Positions 1 to 5,462 of a DNA stretch of 5,628 nucleotides are shown here, one piece after another. The notes beneath the pieces were generated by a model. The model was not told where the DNA came from, did not search any database, and was given only the letters and a program-made list of their open reading frames with translations. This stretch comes from JAYEJW01 sp034716535. Lineage in GTDB: Bacteria > Pseudomonadota > Gammaproteobacteria > Chromatiales > Chromatiaceae. Location of the stretch: the NCBI GenBank assembly GCA_034716535.1, contig JAYEJW010000600.1, positions 1-5,628 on the forward strand. The letters are read 5' to 3'. A program made the translations under genes and the position numbers. Each line of letters opens with the position of its first letter. Position 1 is the first letter of the stretch.

Positions 1-26
1 CGGAATCTCCTCGTCCATCTGCTCTC

Positions 27-48
27 GCCCCATCAGTTGTGATGGGGC
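27..48 (+). terminator. Perfect 9-bp hairpin, possible terminator of an upstream gene
   Basis: GCCCCATCA (27-35) and TGATGGGGC (40-48) pair perfectly around a GTTG tetraloop. On the + strand the stem is followed by CTGGATTT, a poor U-tract, so it is at best a weak intrinsic terminator for a gene lying left of the window. On the minus strand no T-run follows. It could instead be a structured element in the leader of the permease gene. The stem is directly visible; the terminator role is inference. Confidence 0.35.
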
Positions 49-84
49 TGGATTTCAACAGATGCGGCTCAGTGTGTCCAGCAC

Positions 85-138
85 GAGTCGACTCCGACCC
101 CGCTGAGATATGGGTAATGGTATGGGTCGGGGCAGCGG
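85..138 (+). promoter_or_regulatory. Leader region of the permease gene with overlapping inverted repeats
   Basis: This stretch just upstream of the permease contains a 10-bp perfect palindrome GAGTCGACTC (85-94). CCGACCC (94-100) pairs with GGGTCGG (124-130). CCGCTG (100-105) pairs with CAGCGG (133-138). TATGGGT occurs as a direct repeat at 109 and 121. The two longer pairings share base 100 and interleave, so as RNA they would be alternative folds. No convincing sigma-70 promoter is seen; TATAAG at 141-146 could be a -10 box but lacks a good -35. Operator sites or a leader switch are both possible, and I recognise no known riboswitch. Apart from this and the hairpin at 27-48, I see nothing in bases 1-195. 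Confidence 0.3.
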
Positions 139-195
139 AATATAAGGGTTTATCCTAGCTTCACGCGTTCTGTTTCACACGGAGAAGAGTCCTAA

Positions 196-1431
196 GTGGC
201 CGTTATCGTTCCTGTCTTTTTCTTGGTTTACGCGGGCATGATGCTTGGGCGGCTGCCCGGCTTGAAAGTTGACCGCGCGGCCATCGCGCTGCTCGGCGTC
301 ATCGCCCTGGTGGCAAGCGAAGAGATCACTGAAGAGCAAGCGGTCGGTTTCGTTTCCCCCGACACAATGTCTCTGCTCTTCGGACTGATGATCGTTTCCG
401 CGCAATTCACTATGTCCGGATTGTACGGAGAGGTAACGCGGCGGGTGGTGTTGCTCAAGGTTGGTCCACGGATTCTGCTCGCTGTGCTCATCGCCGTTAC
501 GGGCATCATGGCCGCGCTCCTGACAAACGACGTGGTAGCCCTCGCAATGGCTCCGATCTTGTTGCAGCTGTGTCTCCAACGCAATCTCAATCCGATCCCA
601 TATCTTCTCGCGATGGCGTGCAGCGCCAATACAGGATCGACGGCGACCATCATCGGTAGCCCTCAGAACATGCTCATCGGTCAGCACATGAGCCTGTCTT
701 TTACCGAGTTTTTGATCTATGCGGCGGCTCCGTCCGCGCTATCGTTGGCGGTCATCTGGGTAGTGATATCACTTCTGTACAGAGGCAAATGGGAGCTCTC
801 GGCAGACAACAAGGCGGCCAAGACCGCGGCGTTTCAGTTTGACCGCCTCGAGTCCTTTAAGGGATTGGCGATCACCGCGGCGATCATCGGCATATTTGTC
901 TTCACGGATTGGCCGCGAGAGCTTGTTGCCCTTGCCGCTGGCGGGATACTGCTCCTGAACGCCCGGTTTCAGTCTCGAGAAATGCTGGGTCTCGTGGACT
1001 GGCAGTTGCTCATACTTTTCATCGGTCTCTTCGTCGTCAACGGTGCCTTCCAGCAGACCGAGCTTCCTCAGCACTGGGTCGACAGTCTCCGCGCCCACGG
1101 CGTCGACTTCCAGCACCCGGCGTCCATCTTCCTGACGACGGCGATTCTGAGCGATCTGGTCTCGAACGTCCCAGCGATCATGCTGCTGATCCCCTTTGCG
1201 CAGGACCCGATTGCGGGACCGGCGATGGCGCTGGCAGCCGGTATGGCGAGTAACCTCATCATCATCGGCAGCATCGCGAACATCATCGTGGTCGACACCG
1301 CGGCACGCTCTGGATTGAAGATCACATTCAGGGAGCATGCCCGCACCGGCATACCCGTTACGATCCTCTCGTTGCTTATCGCCGGCGCATGGCTTTGGCT
1401 TATCGCGAGCGGCAAGGCTCCGTTGGTGTAA
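196..1431 (+). CDS. Inner-membrane anion permease, ArsB/CitT/SLC13 (ion transporter) superfamily
   Basis: A 411-residue hydrophobic protein with about ten to eleven likely membrane segments, probably a secondary transporter of an anion across the cytoplasmic membrane. It shows the family's internal duplication. Each half has a DT/DW-led helix (SPDTMSLLFGLMIVS near 54-68; DWQLLILFIGLFVV at 268-281). Each is followed by an Asn-containing re-entrant stretch (LLTNDVVALAMAPILL at 109-124; LVSNVPAIMLLIPF at 321-334) and a Gly/Asn-rich loop-helix (NTGSTATIIGSPQNM at 145-159; ASNLIIIGSIANIIVV at 351-366). The NTGSTATIIGSPQN segment corresponds to the substrate/cation-binding signature of the superfamily. 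Length fits the single-subunit permeases, such as E. coli YbiR-like proteins. The substrate cannot be told: dicarboxylate, sulfate, arsenite and others are all handled by relatives. The start is GTG at 196, preceded by GGAGAAGAG at 181-189, and the protein begins directly in the first membrane helix. No partner subunit gene is adjacent, and the next gene converges on it. Confidence 0.85.
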   Translation: MAVIVPVFFLVYAGMMLGRLPGLKVDRAAIALLGVIALVASEEITEEQAVGFVSPDTMSLLFGLMIVSAQFTMSGLYGEVTRRVVLLKVGPRILLAVLIAVTGIMAALLTNDVVALAMAPILLQLCLQRNLNPIPYLLAMACSANTGSTATIIGSPQNMLIGQHMSLSFTEFLIYAAAPSALSLAVIWVVISLLYRGKWELSADNKAAKTAAFQFDRLESFKGLAITAAIIGIFVFTDWPRELVALAAGGILLLNARFQSREMLGLVDWQLLILFIGLFVVNGAFQQTELPQHWVDSLRAHGVDFQHPASIFLTTAILSDLVSNVPAIMLLIPFAQDPIAGPAMALAAGMASNLIIIGSIANIIVVDTAARSGLKITFREHARTGIPVTILSLLIAGAWLWLIASGKAPLV

Positions 1432-1544
1432 GTATCGGAGGTGCAGGTAGCAGGCGGGCAATGAACTGTTGTGCGCGCGTCGGGCGGCCGCAAGAATCGA
1501 AGATAGCGAGAATTTCGGTTTGCAGGCGGCTTTTACGAGAAGGC

Positions 1545-1570
1545 GGAGGCGAGGGAGCCCCCCCGCCTCC
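1545..1570. terminator. GC-rich hairpin between convergent genes
   Basis: GGAGGCG (1545-1551) pairs with CGCCTCC (1564-1570), and inside it GGG (1553-1555) can pair with CCC (1560-1562). It lies in the 156-base space between the converging permease and exported-protein genes, where a bidirectional terminator is expected. Neither strand has a proper T-run after the stem (TTAGG on +, GCCTTCTCG on -), so termination strength is uncertain. No other feature is seen between 1432 and 1587. Confidence 0.4.
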
Positions 1571-1587
1571 TTAGGCCACCCAGCCCA

Positions 1588-1878
1588 TCAAAACTGAAGG
1601 TCGGGATTGCTGCCGAGATCGTGATAGATGTCGGGGTCGGTCCCGCTGTCGCGGGGGCCGCTGCGGTCTGACCTGAAGAGGTCGGTATTGCCGGTGGCGA
1701 TGTCACCGTAGATATCGACGTTATCGCCAACACTGGGCTGGACGCCTGTGACCTGACGAGCCGGCGGATGCTGATCGACCAGGTCCGGATCGCCCTTGGC
1801 CAGGCCGTGGTACACGTCGTGCGCATTGACGCCAGCGGCGAAGAAGGTCGCGGCAATTGCGGTTACGATGGTCTTCAT
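1588..1878 (-). CDS. Small exported Asp-rich protein with three D-[VI]-Y...DL repeats, function unknown
   Basis: A 96-residue protein. Residues 1-19 (MKTIVTAIAATFFAAGVNA) are a typical Sec signal peptide: one Lys, a hydrophobic core, and V-N-A before the predicted cut. The mature chain of about 77 residues is therefore periplasmic or secreted. It has 14 Asp, no Glu and no Cys, and is clearly acidic. A motif recurs three times: DVYHGLAKGDPDL (21-33), DIYGDIATGNTDL (55-67) and DIYHDLGSNPDL (83-94), joined by Pro/Gly/Ser-rich linkers. I cannot name the family and know no proven function; metal or ligand binding by the repeated Asp residues is only a guess. The ATG at 1878 is chosen because CAGGAG (1887-1892) lies 8 bases upstream and the signal peptide begins there. 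The in-frame ATG at 1962 lies inside the predicted sigma-54 promoter, upstream of the transcript start. The gene appears monocistronic and is transcribed divergently from hemF. Confidence 0.8.
   Translation of the reverse strand: MKTIVTAIAATFFAAGVNAHDVYHGLAKGDPDLVDQHPPARQVTGVQPSVGDNVDIYGDIATGNTDLFRSDRSGPRDSGTDPDIYHDLGSNPDLQF
1597..1818 (-). repeat. Three-fold protein motif repeat within the exported protein
   Basis: The repeat units are encoded at 1780-1818, 1678-1716 and 1597-1632. Consensus is D-[VI]-Y-x-x-[LI]-x-x-G-[DN]-x-D-L; the last unit is one residue shorter and has S-N for the G-[DN] pair. Starts are 34 and 28 residues apart. The similarity is clearer in protein than in DNA, which points to an old internal duplication kept by selection. 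Confidence 0.7.
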
Positions 1879-1962
1879 CTTGGTTGCTCCTGAAATCAAA
1901 CAGTCTTTCTGCGATGGGTTTGGGGTTTCAACGAGACCGTTTTCGGTGCTCGCTTTATACAT

Positions 1963-1979
1963 CGCACCAGACGTGCCAA
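1963..1979 (-). promoter_or_regulatory. Probable sigma-54 (RpoN) -24/-12 promoter of the exported-protein gene
   Basis: Read on the minus strand, TTGGCACG (1979-1972), then four bases, then GTGC (1967-1964). The invariant GG and GC are separated by exactly 10 bases. This matches the known RpoN consensus TGGCACG-N4-TTGCW except for G in place of the first T and G in place of the final W. Transcription would begin near 1953, giving a leader of about 75 nucleotides before the ATG at 1878. Sigma-54 promoters need an upstream activator, and a symmetric dyad lies at a suitable distance (2090-2117). A sigma-70 reading (TTGGCA...TATAAA) has only a 14-base spacer and is less likely. Confidence 0.6.
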
Positions 1980-1997
1980 GTTCGCGGGAGAGGCTAG

Positions 1998-2022
1998 AAA
2001 ATATAATAAAAACAAATGGTAA
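1998..2022. promoter_or_regulatory. AT-rich tract with an IHF-like match
   Basis: Bases 1998-2016 are nearly pure A/T, in sharp contrast to the surroundings. The right part reads AAACAA, ATGG, TAA (2010-2022), matching seven of nine defined bases of the IHF consensus WATCAA-N4-TTR and preceded by an A/T tract. It sits between the sigma-54 promoter and the dyad, where IHF commonly bends DNA to bring an activator to RpoN polymerase. The match is imperfect, and A/T-rich DNA produces such matches easily. Confidence 0.25.
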
Positions 2023-2089
2023 GAGATTCTATTGTCGTGAGAGAGGGCTGGCCGAATGGGCGCGTCGAGTAACGCTTCGTTGAAGAGTT

Positions 2090-2117
2090 GTAACGATCCG
2101 TTGCAACATGTCGTTAC
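2090..2117. promoter_or_regulatory. 28-bp symmetric dyad, candidate activator-binding (UAS) or operator site
   Basis: GTAACGA (2090-2096) and TCGTTAC (2111-2117) are exact inverted copies, and between them GTTGCAAC (2100-2107) is itself a perfect palindrome with the same centre (2103.5). In all 22 of 28 positions obey the symmetry. The hexamer GTAACG also occurs at 2069-2074, exactly 21 bp (two helical turns) before the left arm, and its complement CGTTAC again at 2117-2122. The centre is about 150 bp upstream of the inferred sigma-54 start, the usual place for an enhancer-binding protein. It is also about 85 bp upstream of hemF, so it could serve either gene or both. I recognise no specific regulator consensus. 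Confidence 0.5.
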
Positions 2118-2187
2118 GTTACCCTGTATCTCCCAGCGATTCGTTTTCGCGTGGGTATCATGACGAAATGCGGTGGTGGGGCGCGAC

Positions 2188-3102
2188 ATGACCGATAGAC
2201 CAGACACCGAGGCCGTCAAGCAGTACCTTTTCGGCCTGCAGGACCGCATCTGTGCGGCGCTTGAGTACGAGGATGGCGAAGCGCGCTTCTTTGAGGATGC
2301 CTGGGACCGGCCAGGCGGGGGCGGCGGCCGTACCCGGGTCCTGCAGCAGGGCGGGGTGTTCGAGCAGGGCGGAATCAACTTTTCGCACGTGTTCGGCGCG
2401 TCGCTGCCGCCATCCGCCACGGCCAACCGTCCGGAGCTCGCCGGGCGCGGATTTCAGGCCATGGGCGTCTCCCTGGTGATGCATCCGCGCAACCCGTACG
2501 TGCCCACGTCCCACGCCAACGTGCGCTTTTTCATCGCCGAGAAGGAAGGGGCCGAACCGGTGTGGTGGTTCGGCGGCGGCTTCGATCTGACGCCTTACTA
2601 CGGCTTCGAGGACGACGTGGTCCACTGGCACCGAACGGCGTCTGACGCCTGTGCACCCTTCGGCGAGGACGTCTACCCGCGCTTCAAGCGCTGGTGCGAC
2701 GAGTACTTCTTCCTGCGTCATCGCAACGAGCCCCGCGGCGTGGGCGGACTCTTCTTCGACGACCTGAACGAGTGGGGTTTTAAGCGCAGCTTTGCCTTCA
2801 TGAGCAGCGTTGGGGACCATTACCTCCCCGCCTATCTTCCCGTCGTCCAGCGGCGCAAGGGAACGGAATACGGGGAGCGGGAACGTAGCTTCCAGAAGTA
2901 CCGACGCGGGCGCTATGTCGAATTCAACCTGGTCTATGATCGGGGGACGCTGTTTGGGCTTCAGTCCGGAGGGAGGACCGAGTCGATCCTCATGTCCCTG
3001 CCACCGGAGGTGAGCTGGAGGTACGATTGGCACCCCGATCCGGCGAGCCCTGAGGCGGAGCTCTACGAGTACTATCTCCGGCCGAGGGACTGGCTCGCGT
3101 AG
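2188..3102 (+). CDS. hemF: Oxygen-dependent coproporphyrinogen III oxidase
   Basis: This cytoplasmic enzyme of haem synthesis oxidatively decarboxylates two propionate side chains of coproporphyrinogen III, using O2, to give protoporphyrinogen IX. The 304-residue chain has the family's full length and matches E. coli HemF closely throughout (GGGGRTRVLQQGGVFEQGGINFSHV at 43-67 region; NPYVPTSHANVRFF at 102-115; WWFGGGFDLTPYYGFE at 126-141). The family signature is intact at 167-192, starting K-R-W-C and ending F-F-D-D. The four histidines reported as important in the E. coli enzyme (96, 106, 145, 175) correspond to H99, H109, H148 and H178. ATG at 2188 is preferred: GGTGGGG (2175-2181) lies 6 bases upstream and the length then fits relatives. 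GTG at 2173 would add five residues. A possible -10 box TATCAT is at 2156-2161 without a clear -35. The next gene follows after 93 bases. Its presence implies aerobic or microaerobic haem synthesis. Confidence 0.97.
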   Translation: MTDRPDTEAVKQYLFGLQDRICAALEYEDGEARFFEDAWDRPGGGGGRTRVLQQGGVFEQGGINFSHVFGASLPPSATANRPELAGRGFQAMGVSLVMHPRNPYVPTSHANVRFFIAEKEGAEPVWWFGGGFDLTPYYGFEDDVVHWHRTASDACAPFGEDVYPRFKRWCDEYFFLRHRNEPRGVGGLFFDDLNEWGFKRSFAFMSSVGDHYLPAYLPVVQRRKGTEYGERERSFQKYRRGRYVEFNLVYDRGTLFGLQSGGRTESILMSLPPEVSWRYDWHPDPASPEAELYEYYLRPRDWLA

Positions 3103-3195
3103 ACCGATTGCGAAAGCGTAGAGGGTCTGGGCGACGGGTTCTTTGCCCACGCTCGCTCAGGCAAATGTCAACAGCCCGCGGCACCGGAGGACAGC

Positions 3196-3552
3196 ATGCA
3201 GGATCGACCTGTCATCAAGACCGCCATCCCGAAACATCGCTATCAAATCGGCGATTTCTCGGCATCGCTGTTGGGAGAGATCGATTCCGGCGATGAGAAG
3301 ACCTATCGCTATATCCTGGCCTTCGTGCAGATGGGCCGGGCGGAGCCGTCCTTCTACGTCTGTGCCGAGCCCAGTCCGCCGTTGGAATCGGCGCAGGGCA
3401 AGTACCGGTTGCGGGTGATCAACGAGGCCATGTCCGAGGTGGTGGATTCCGCAGACAAATGGGGAGACCTGGATGCCTTCGCGGAGCAGGGGGTCAAGCT
3501 CGGCGTCCAAGCGCTCGGTCTGAAGCGTGAGCAGGTGGTGCAGCTGATGTAG
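3196..3552 (+). CDS. Conserved-looking 118-residue cytoplasmic protein, function unknown
   Basis: I do not recognise this family. The protein has no signal peptide or membrane helix. Its first two thirds look beta-rich (YQIGDFSASLLGEI, YRYILAFVQMG, SFYVCAEP, KYRLRVI), and its C-terminal third looks helical (EAMSEVVDSADKWGDLDAFAEQGVKLGVQALGL, about residues 77-110). It has a single Cys at residue 56. ATG at 3196 is supported by a strong ribosome site GGAGG (3186-3190) five bases upstream. It lies 93 bases after hemF on the same strand with no clear terminator between, so co-transcription is likely, but a haem-related role would be guilt by association only. It converges on the EVE-domain gene with 15 bases between the stops and no hairpin there. 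The codon pattern and ribosome site make a real gene likely. Confidence 0.75.
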   Translation: MQDRPVIKTAIPKHRYQIGDFSASLLGEIDSGDEKTYRYILAFVQMGRAEPSFYVCAEPSPPLESAQGKYRLRVINEAMSEVVDSADKWGDLDAFAEQGVKLGVQALGLKREQVVQLM

Positions 3553-3567
3553 CAGCGAACCGACCCT

Positions 3568-4047
3568 TCACTCGAGACCGAGGATGAACGCCCACTGCTC
3601 GGACGTAACCGGCATGATGGAGAGTCGGTTGCCTTTGCGCACCAGTGGCATCCCTTCCAAGGGTCCGTCCGCGTACTGCTTGAGCTCCGCCAGTGAGATG
3701 TTGCGCTTGAAGTGGCGCACGTAACGGACGTCGACCATGAACCAGCGAGGGTTTTGCGGGTCGCTCTTGGGATCGTAATACTTGGCCTCCGGGTCGAAGG
3801 CGGTGTGGTCCGGGTAGCCTTCCTTCACTACCTCCATGATGCCCACGATACACGGATCGGTGCAGTTTGAGTGGTAGAAGAAGACCTGGTCCCCGGTCTT
3901 CATCTCGTCGCGCATCATGTTTCGAGCCTGGTAGTTTCGCACCCCGTCCCAGGGCTCGGTCCGGTCCGGGCAGGAGGCGAGGTGGTCGATGCCGAAGACA
4001 TCGGGCTCGGATTTCATCAGCCAATAATTGCTGGGCTTGTCTTTCAA
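3568..4047 (-). CDS. EVE-domain protein (PUA/YTH-like fold, thymocyte nuclear protein 1 type)
   Basis: A 159-residue single-domain protein. It shows the EVE family landmarks in order: YWLMKSEPDVF (8-18), PWDGVRNYQARNMMRD (32-47), GDQVFFYHSNC (52-62), the YP-D-TAFDP-KYYDPKS region (78-95), PRWFMVDV (100-107) and a C-terminal MPLVRKGNRLSIMPVTSEQW (133-152). EVE domains belong to the PUA-like group with YTH and ASCH domains, and are thought to recognise modified bases in DNA or RNA. The aromatic residues W9, W33 and F56-Y58 are candidates for the base pocket. The cellular role of stand-alone bacterial members is not established. The start is TTG at 4047, chosen for AAGGAG 8 bases upstream and because homologues begin a few residues before the YWLMKSEP motif. 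The gene lies 27 bases after the AraC-type regulator, so the two are probably co-transcribed. Confidence 0.92.
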   Translation of the reverse strand: MKDKPSNYWLMKSEPDVFGIDHLASCPDRTEPWDGVRNYQARNMMRDEMKTGDQVFFYHSNCTDPCIVGIMEVVKEGYPDHTAFDPEAKYYDPKSDPQNPRWFMVDVRYVRHFKRNISLAELKQYADGPLEGMPLVRKGNRLSIMPVTSEQWAFILGLE

Positions 4048-4055
4048 CAGGTCAA

Positions 4056-4061
4056 CTCCTT
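4056..4061 (-). promoter_or_regulatory. Ribosome binding site fixing the TTG start of the EVE gene
   Basis: On the minus strand AAGGAG lies exactly 8 bases before TTG (4047-4045). The only ATG near the beginning encodes residue 11, inside the conserved YWLMKSEP motif, so it cannot be the true start. A strong ribosome site paired with the weak TTG codon suggests modest translation. Confidence 0.75.
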
Positions 4062-4074
4062 GCCGCCGGTACCG

Positions 4075-5112
4075 TCAGGATAACTGCCTCGCCTCGCTCG
4101 GCGCCTGACCGGTCCAGCGCTTGAAGGCACGGGAGAATGAGCTCGGATCGGCGAACCCGAGCAGGTAGGAGATTTCGAGGAGACTCATGTCGCGCTCCTG
4201 CAGGTACTTCAGCGCCAGCTCCCGCCGTGTCGTTTCCAGGATGTCTCCGAAGCTGGTGTCCAGGCCTTTGAGTCTGCGCTGCAGGGTCCGCTCGCTCATG
4301 TGCAGCGATCTTGCGACCCCGTCCTGGGACACAGGGCCGGAGGGGAGTCCATCGATGATCTCCGCTTGAATTCGCGCCACGATATCGCTCTGATCGAGGT
4401 GCGCCAGATAATCCGTCAAGACCTGATCGTGCATCCGTGCCAAGACGGCGTTCGCACCCGGCAGTCTCTTGTCCACGGCGTCGAGGGGCAAGATGATGTT
4501 GTTCTCATGTGCGTCGAACTTCACCGGACATCGGAAGTAACCGAAGTAGCGTCCGGCGCAGACGGGGGGTGGGCGACGCAGATTGACCTCCACGGGATCC
4601 AGGGTCTCGCCAGAGTTGACGCGGCACATATCGACGATCATGGTCAGCGTGGCGTCGACCATCGCCGGTATCTCCTTCTCCTGCTGCTGTTCGGCATCGA
4701 GGCGCACCATCAACCCTCTGTCGCGGTTTTCGACCGTGACACTCGCGCGATCCGCAACGGTGCGTGCGTAACGCGATAGCCGCTCTAGCGCCGTTCTCAA
4801 GCTGGAGCTCGCGAGCCAGGCGTAGCCGAGGGCACCCAGCTGGGAGGGATGCCAGCATCGGTGTGCGTGCAGGCCGAAGCAGGGGTCGCTGATCACCGTC
4901 TGGGCGTACAGCCAGGCGCGGTCCACCGCTTCGTCCGAAAGCCGTGCGCTCGGGTCATCGAGCTGCTCCGGGGAGATACCCGCGTTCTTCAGACAGCTCG
5001 ATGGATCAAACCCGTGGAACTCGAGCAGTCCGCACAAGAGACCGGCGACCGAGGCCAATACGGTCTCTCCCGTCGCATCATTCCCCTGTATCCCATGAGA
5101 ATTTCTCCGCAT
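4075..5112 (-). CDS. AraC-family transcriptional regulator with arabinose-binding-like N-terminal domain
   Basis: A 345-residue DNA-binding regulator. The N-terminal part (about 15-200) resembles the PF12625 type of sensor domain: LLEFHGFDPSSCLKNAGIS near 28-46, then DPCFGLHAHRCWHPSQLGALGYAWLASSSLRTALERLSRYAR. The later YFGYFRCPVKFDAHEN...LPLD segment is also typical. The C-terminal AraC domain has two helix-turn-helix units: VSQDGVARSLHMSERTLQRRL (261-281) and EISYLLGFADPSSFSRAFKRWTG (313-335), the second carrying the family signature. The ligand is unknown. ATG at 5112 lacks a clear ribosome site. TTG at 5058, preceded by GGGAGA, is a real alternative giving 327 residues that also fits family N-termini. 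An open frame extends up to 5367, but its translation looks non-native and crosses the divergent gene. The EVE gene follows 27 bases downstream. A TTGTCG/CGACAA palindrome just upstream suggests autoregulation. Confidence 0.9.
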   Translation of the reverse strand: MRRNSHGIQGNDATGETVLASVAGLLCGLLEFHGFDPSSCLKNAGISPEQLDDPSARLSDEAVDRAWLYAQTVISDPCFGLHAHRCWHPSQLGALGYAWLASSSLRTALERLSRYARTVADRASVTVENRDRGLMVRLDAEQQQEKEIPAMVDATLTMIVDMCRVNSGETLDPVEVNLRRPPPVCAGRYFGYFRCPVKFDAHENNIILPLDAVDKRLPGANAVLARMHDQVLTDYLAHLDQSDIVARIQAEIIDGLPSGPVSQDGVARSLHMSERTLQRRLKGLDTSFGDILETTRRELALKYLQERDMSLLEISYLLGFADPSSFSRAFKRWTGQAPSEARQLS

Positions 5113-5131
5113 GTCGGGAAAGGTAAAGCGA

Positions 5132-5148
5132 TTGTCGCGTATCGACAA
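5132..5148. promoter_or_regulatory. 17-bp palindrome, candidate operator between divergent genes
   Basis: TTGTCG (5132-5137) and CGACAA (5143-5148) are exact inverted copies around a 5-base centre. It begins 20 bases upstream of the AraC-regulator ATG, in the 90-base space shared with the divergent 61-residue gene. On the minus strand the outer TTGTCG could act as a poor -35 with TACCTT as -10 at 17 bp, so a bound protein would block the regulator's own promoter. AraC-type proteins more often bind direct repeats, so another regulator is possible. Confidence 0.35.
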
Positions 5149-5202
5149 GTTGGAATCGGAGAGCCGCGGTATGGTTGAGCCACAGTGCAGAAGGGGGGTG
5201 GA

Positions 5203-5388
5203 GTGCAAAATCCCGGCGACAAGATTGAAGAGGAGATCGCATTTTGGCGCCGCTTCATCCAATGGTGGGAGCAACGGCACGGGACGCCTGCGCCGAAGCG
5301 CATGCGCGACGCGCTGGTGTTTGCCGAGCGGCGCGAAAATCTGCAGAAAAAGAATCGGGCCACACAAGAGGACTCAACTCTCCACTGA
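5203..5388 (+). CDS. Small tryptophan-rich charged protein, function unknown
   Basis: A 61-residue protein that I do not recognise. It begins with a probable amphipathic helix rich in aromatic and charged residues (IEEEIAFWRRFIQWWEQR, 8-25, with W15, W21 and W22). After a GTPAP turn (27-31) comes a second charged helix (KRMRDALVFAERRENLQKKN, 32-51), then a polar tail. There is no signal peptide, Cys or membrane segment, so it is likely cytoplasmic and possibly acts through protein contacts. GTG at 5203 is chosen because the G-rich stretch AGGGGGGT (5192-5199) sits just upstream; GTG at 5185 would add six residues without a better site. The non-random composition and regular helix pattern favour a real gene, though short length limits certainty. 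It is transcribed divergently from the AraC regulator and may be its target. Confidence 0.55.
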   Translation: MQNPGDKIEEEIAFWRRFIQWWEQRHGTPAPKRMRDALVFAERRENLQKKNRATQEDSTLH

Positions 5389-5462
5389 CCCGGCTCGTCT
5401 GTGAAACTCCGCCTTTTTGGGCGCTCTGTCGTTGTCTGCAAAGCGATTGGCCGCTTGAGACA

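Noticed and set aside
769..1461. A 230-codon minus-strand frame opposite the permease
   Set aside because: It is the complement of a clear membrane-protein gene; the translation is a charged, low-complexity mixture typical of shadow frames and has no ribosome site.
1879..1962. N-terminal extension of the exported protein to the ATG at 1962
   Set aside because: It would put 28 polar residues ahead of a good signal peptide, has no ribosome site, and begins upstream of the predicted sigma-54 transcript start.
1948..1979. Sigma-70 reading of TTGGCA...TATAAA upstream of the exported protein
   Set aside because: The spacer is only 14 bases, too short for a standard promoter, whereas the sigma-54 spacing in the same DNA is exact.
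2158..3150. A 330-codon open frame on the minus strand opposite hemF
   Set aside because: It is antisense to the whole of a certain hemF gene and reflects the third-position GC bias of that gene; its translation is Arg/Pro/Val-rich with no recognisable motif.
3494..4024. A 176-codon minus-strand frame overlapping the EVE gene
   Set aside because: It lies on the same strand in a different frame from a well-supported EVE-domain gene and shows no family features.
5113..5367. 85-residue N-terminal extension of the AraC-type regulator
   Set aside because: The extension is Arg/Pro-rich and unlike family N-termini, overlaps the divergent small gene and would include the intergenic palindrome.
5410..5423. 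CGCC-TTTTTG-GGCG as a terminator after the 61-residue gene
   Set aside because: The stem is only 4 bp with the T-run in the loop rather than after it, so it is not a credible intrinsic terminator.
5125..5450. The 10-mer AAAGCGATTG occurring at 5125-5134 and 5440-5449
   Set aside because: Flanking bases do not match and a single shared 10-mer can arise by chance.
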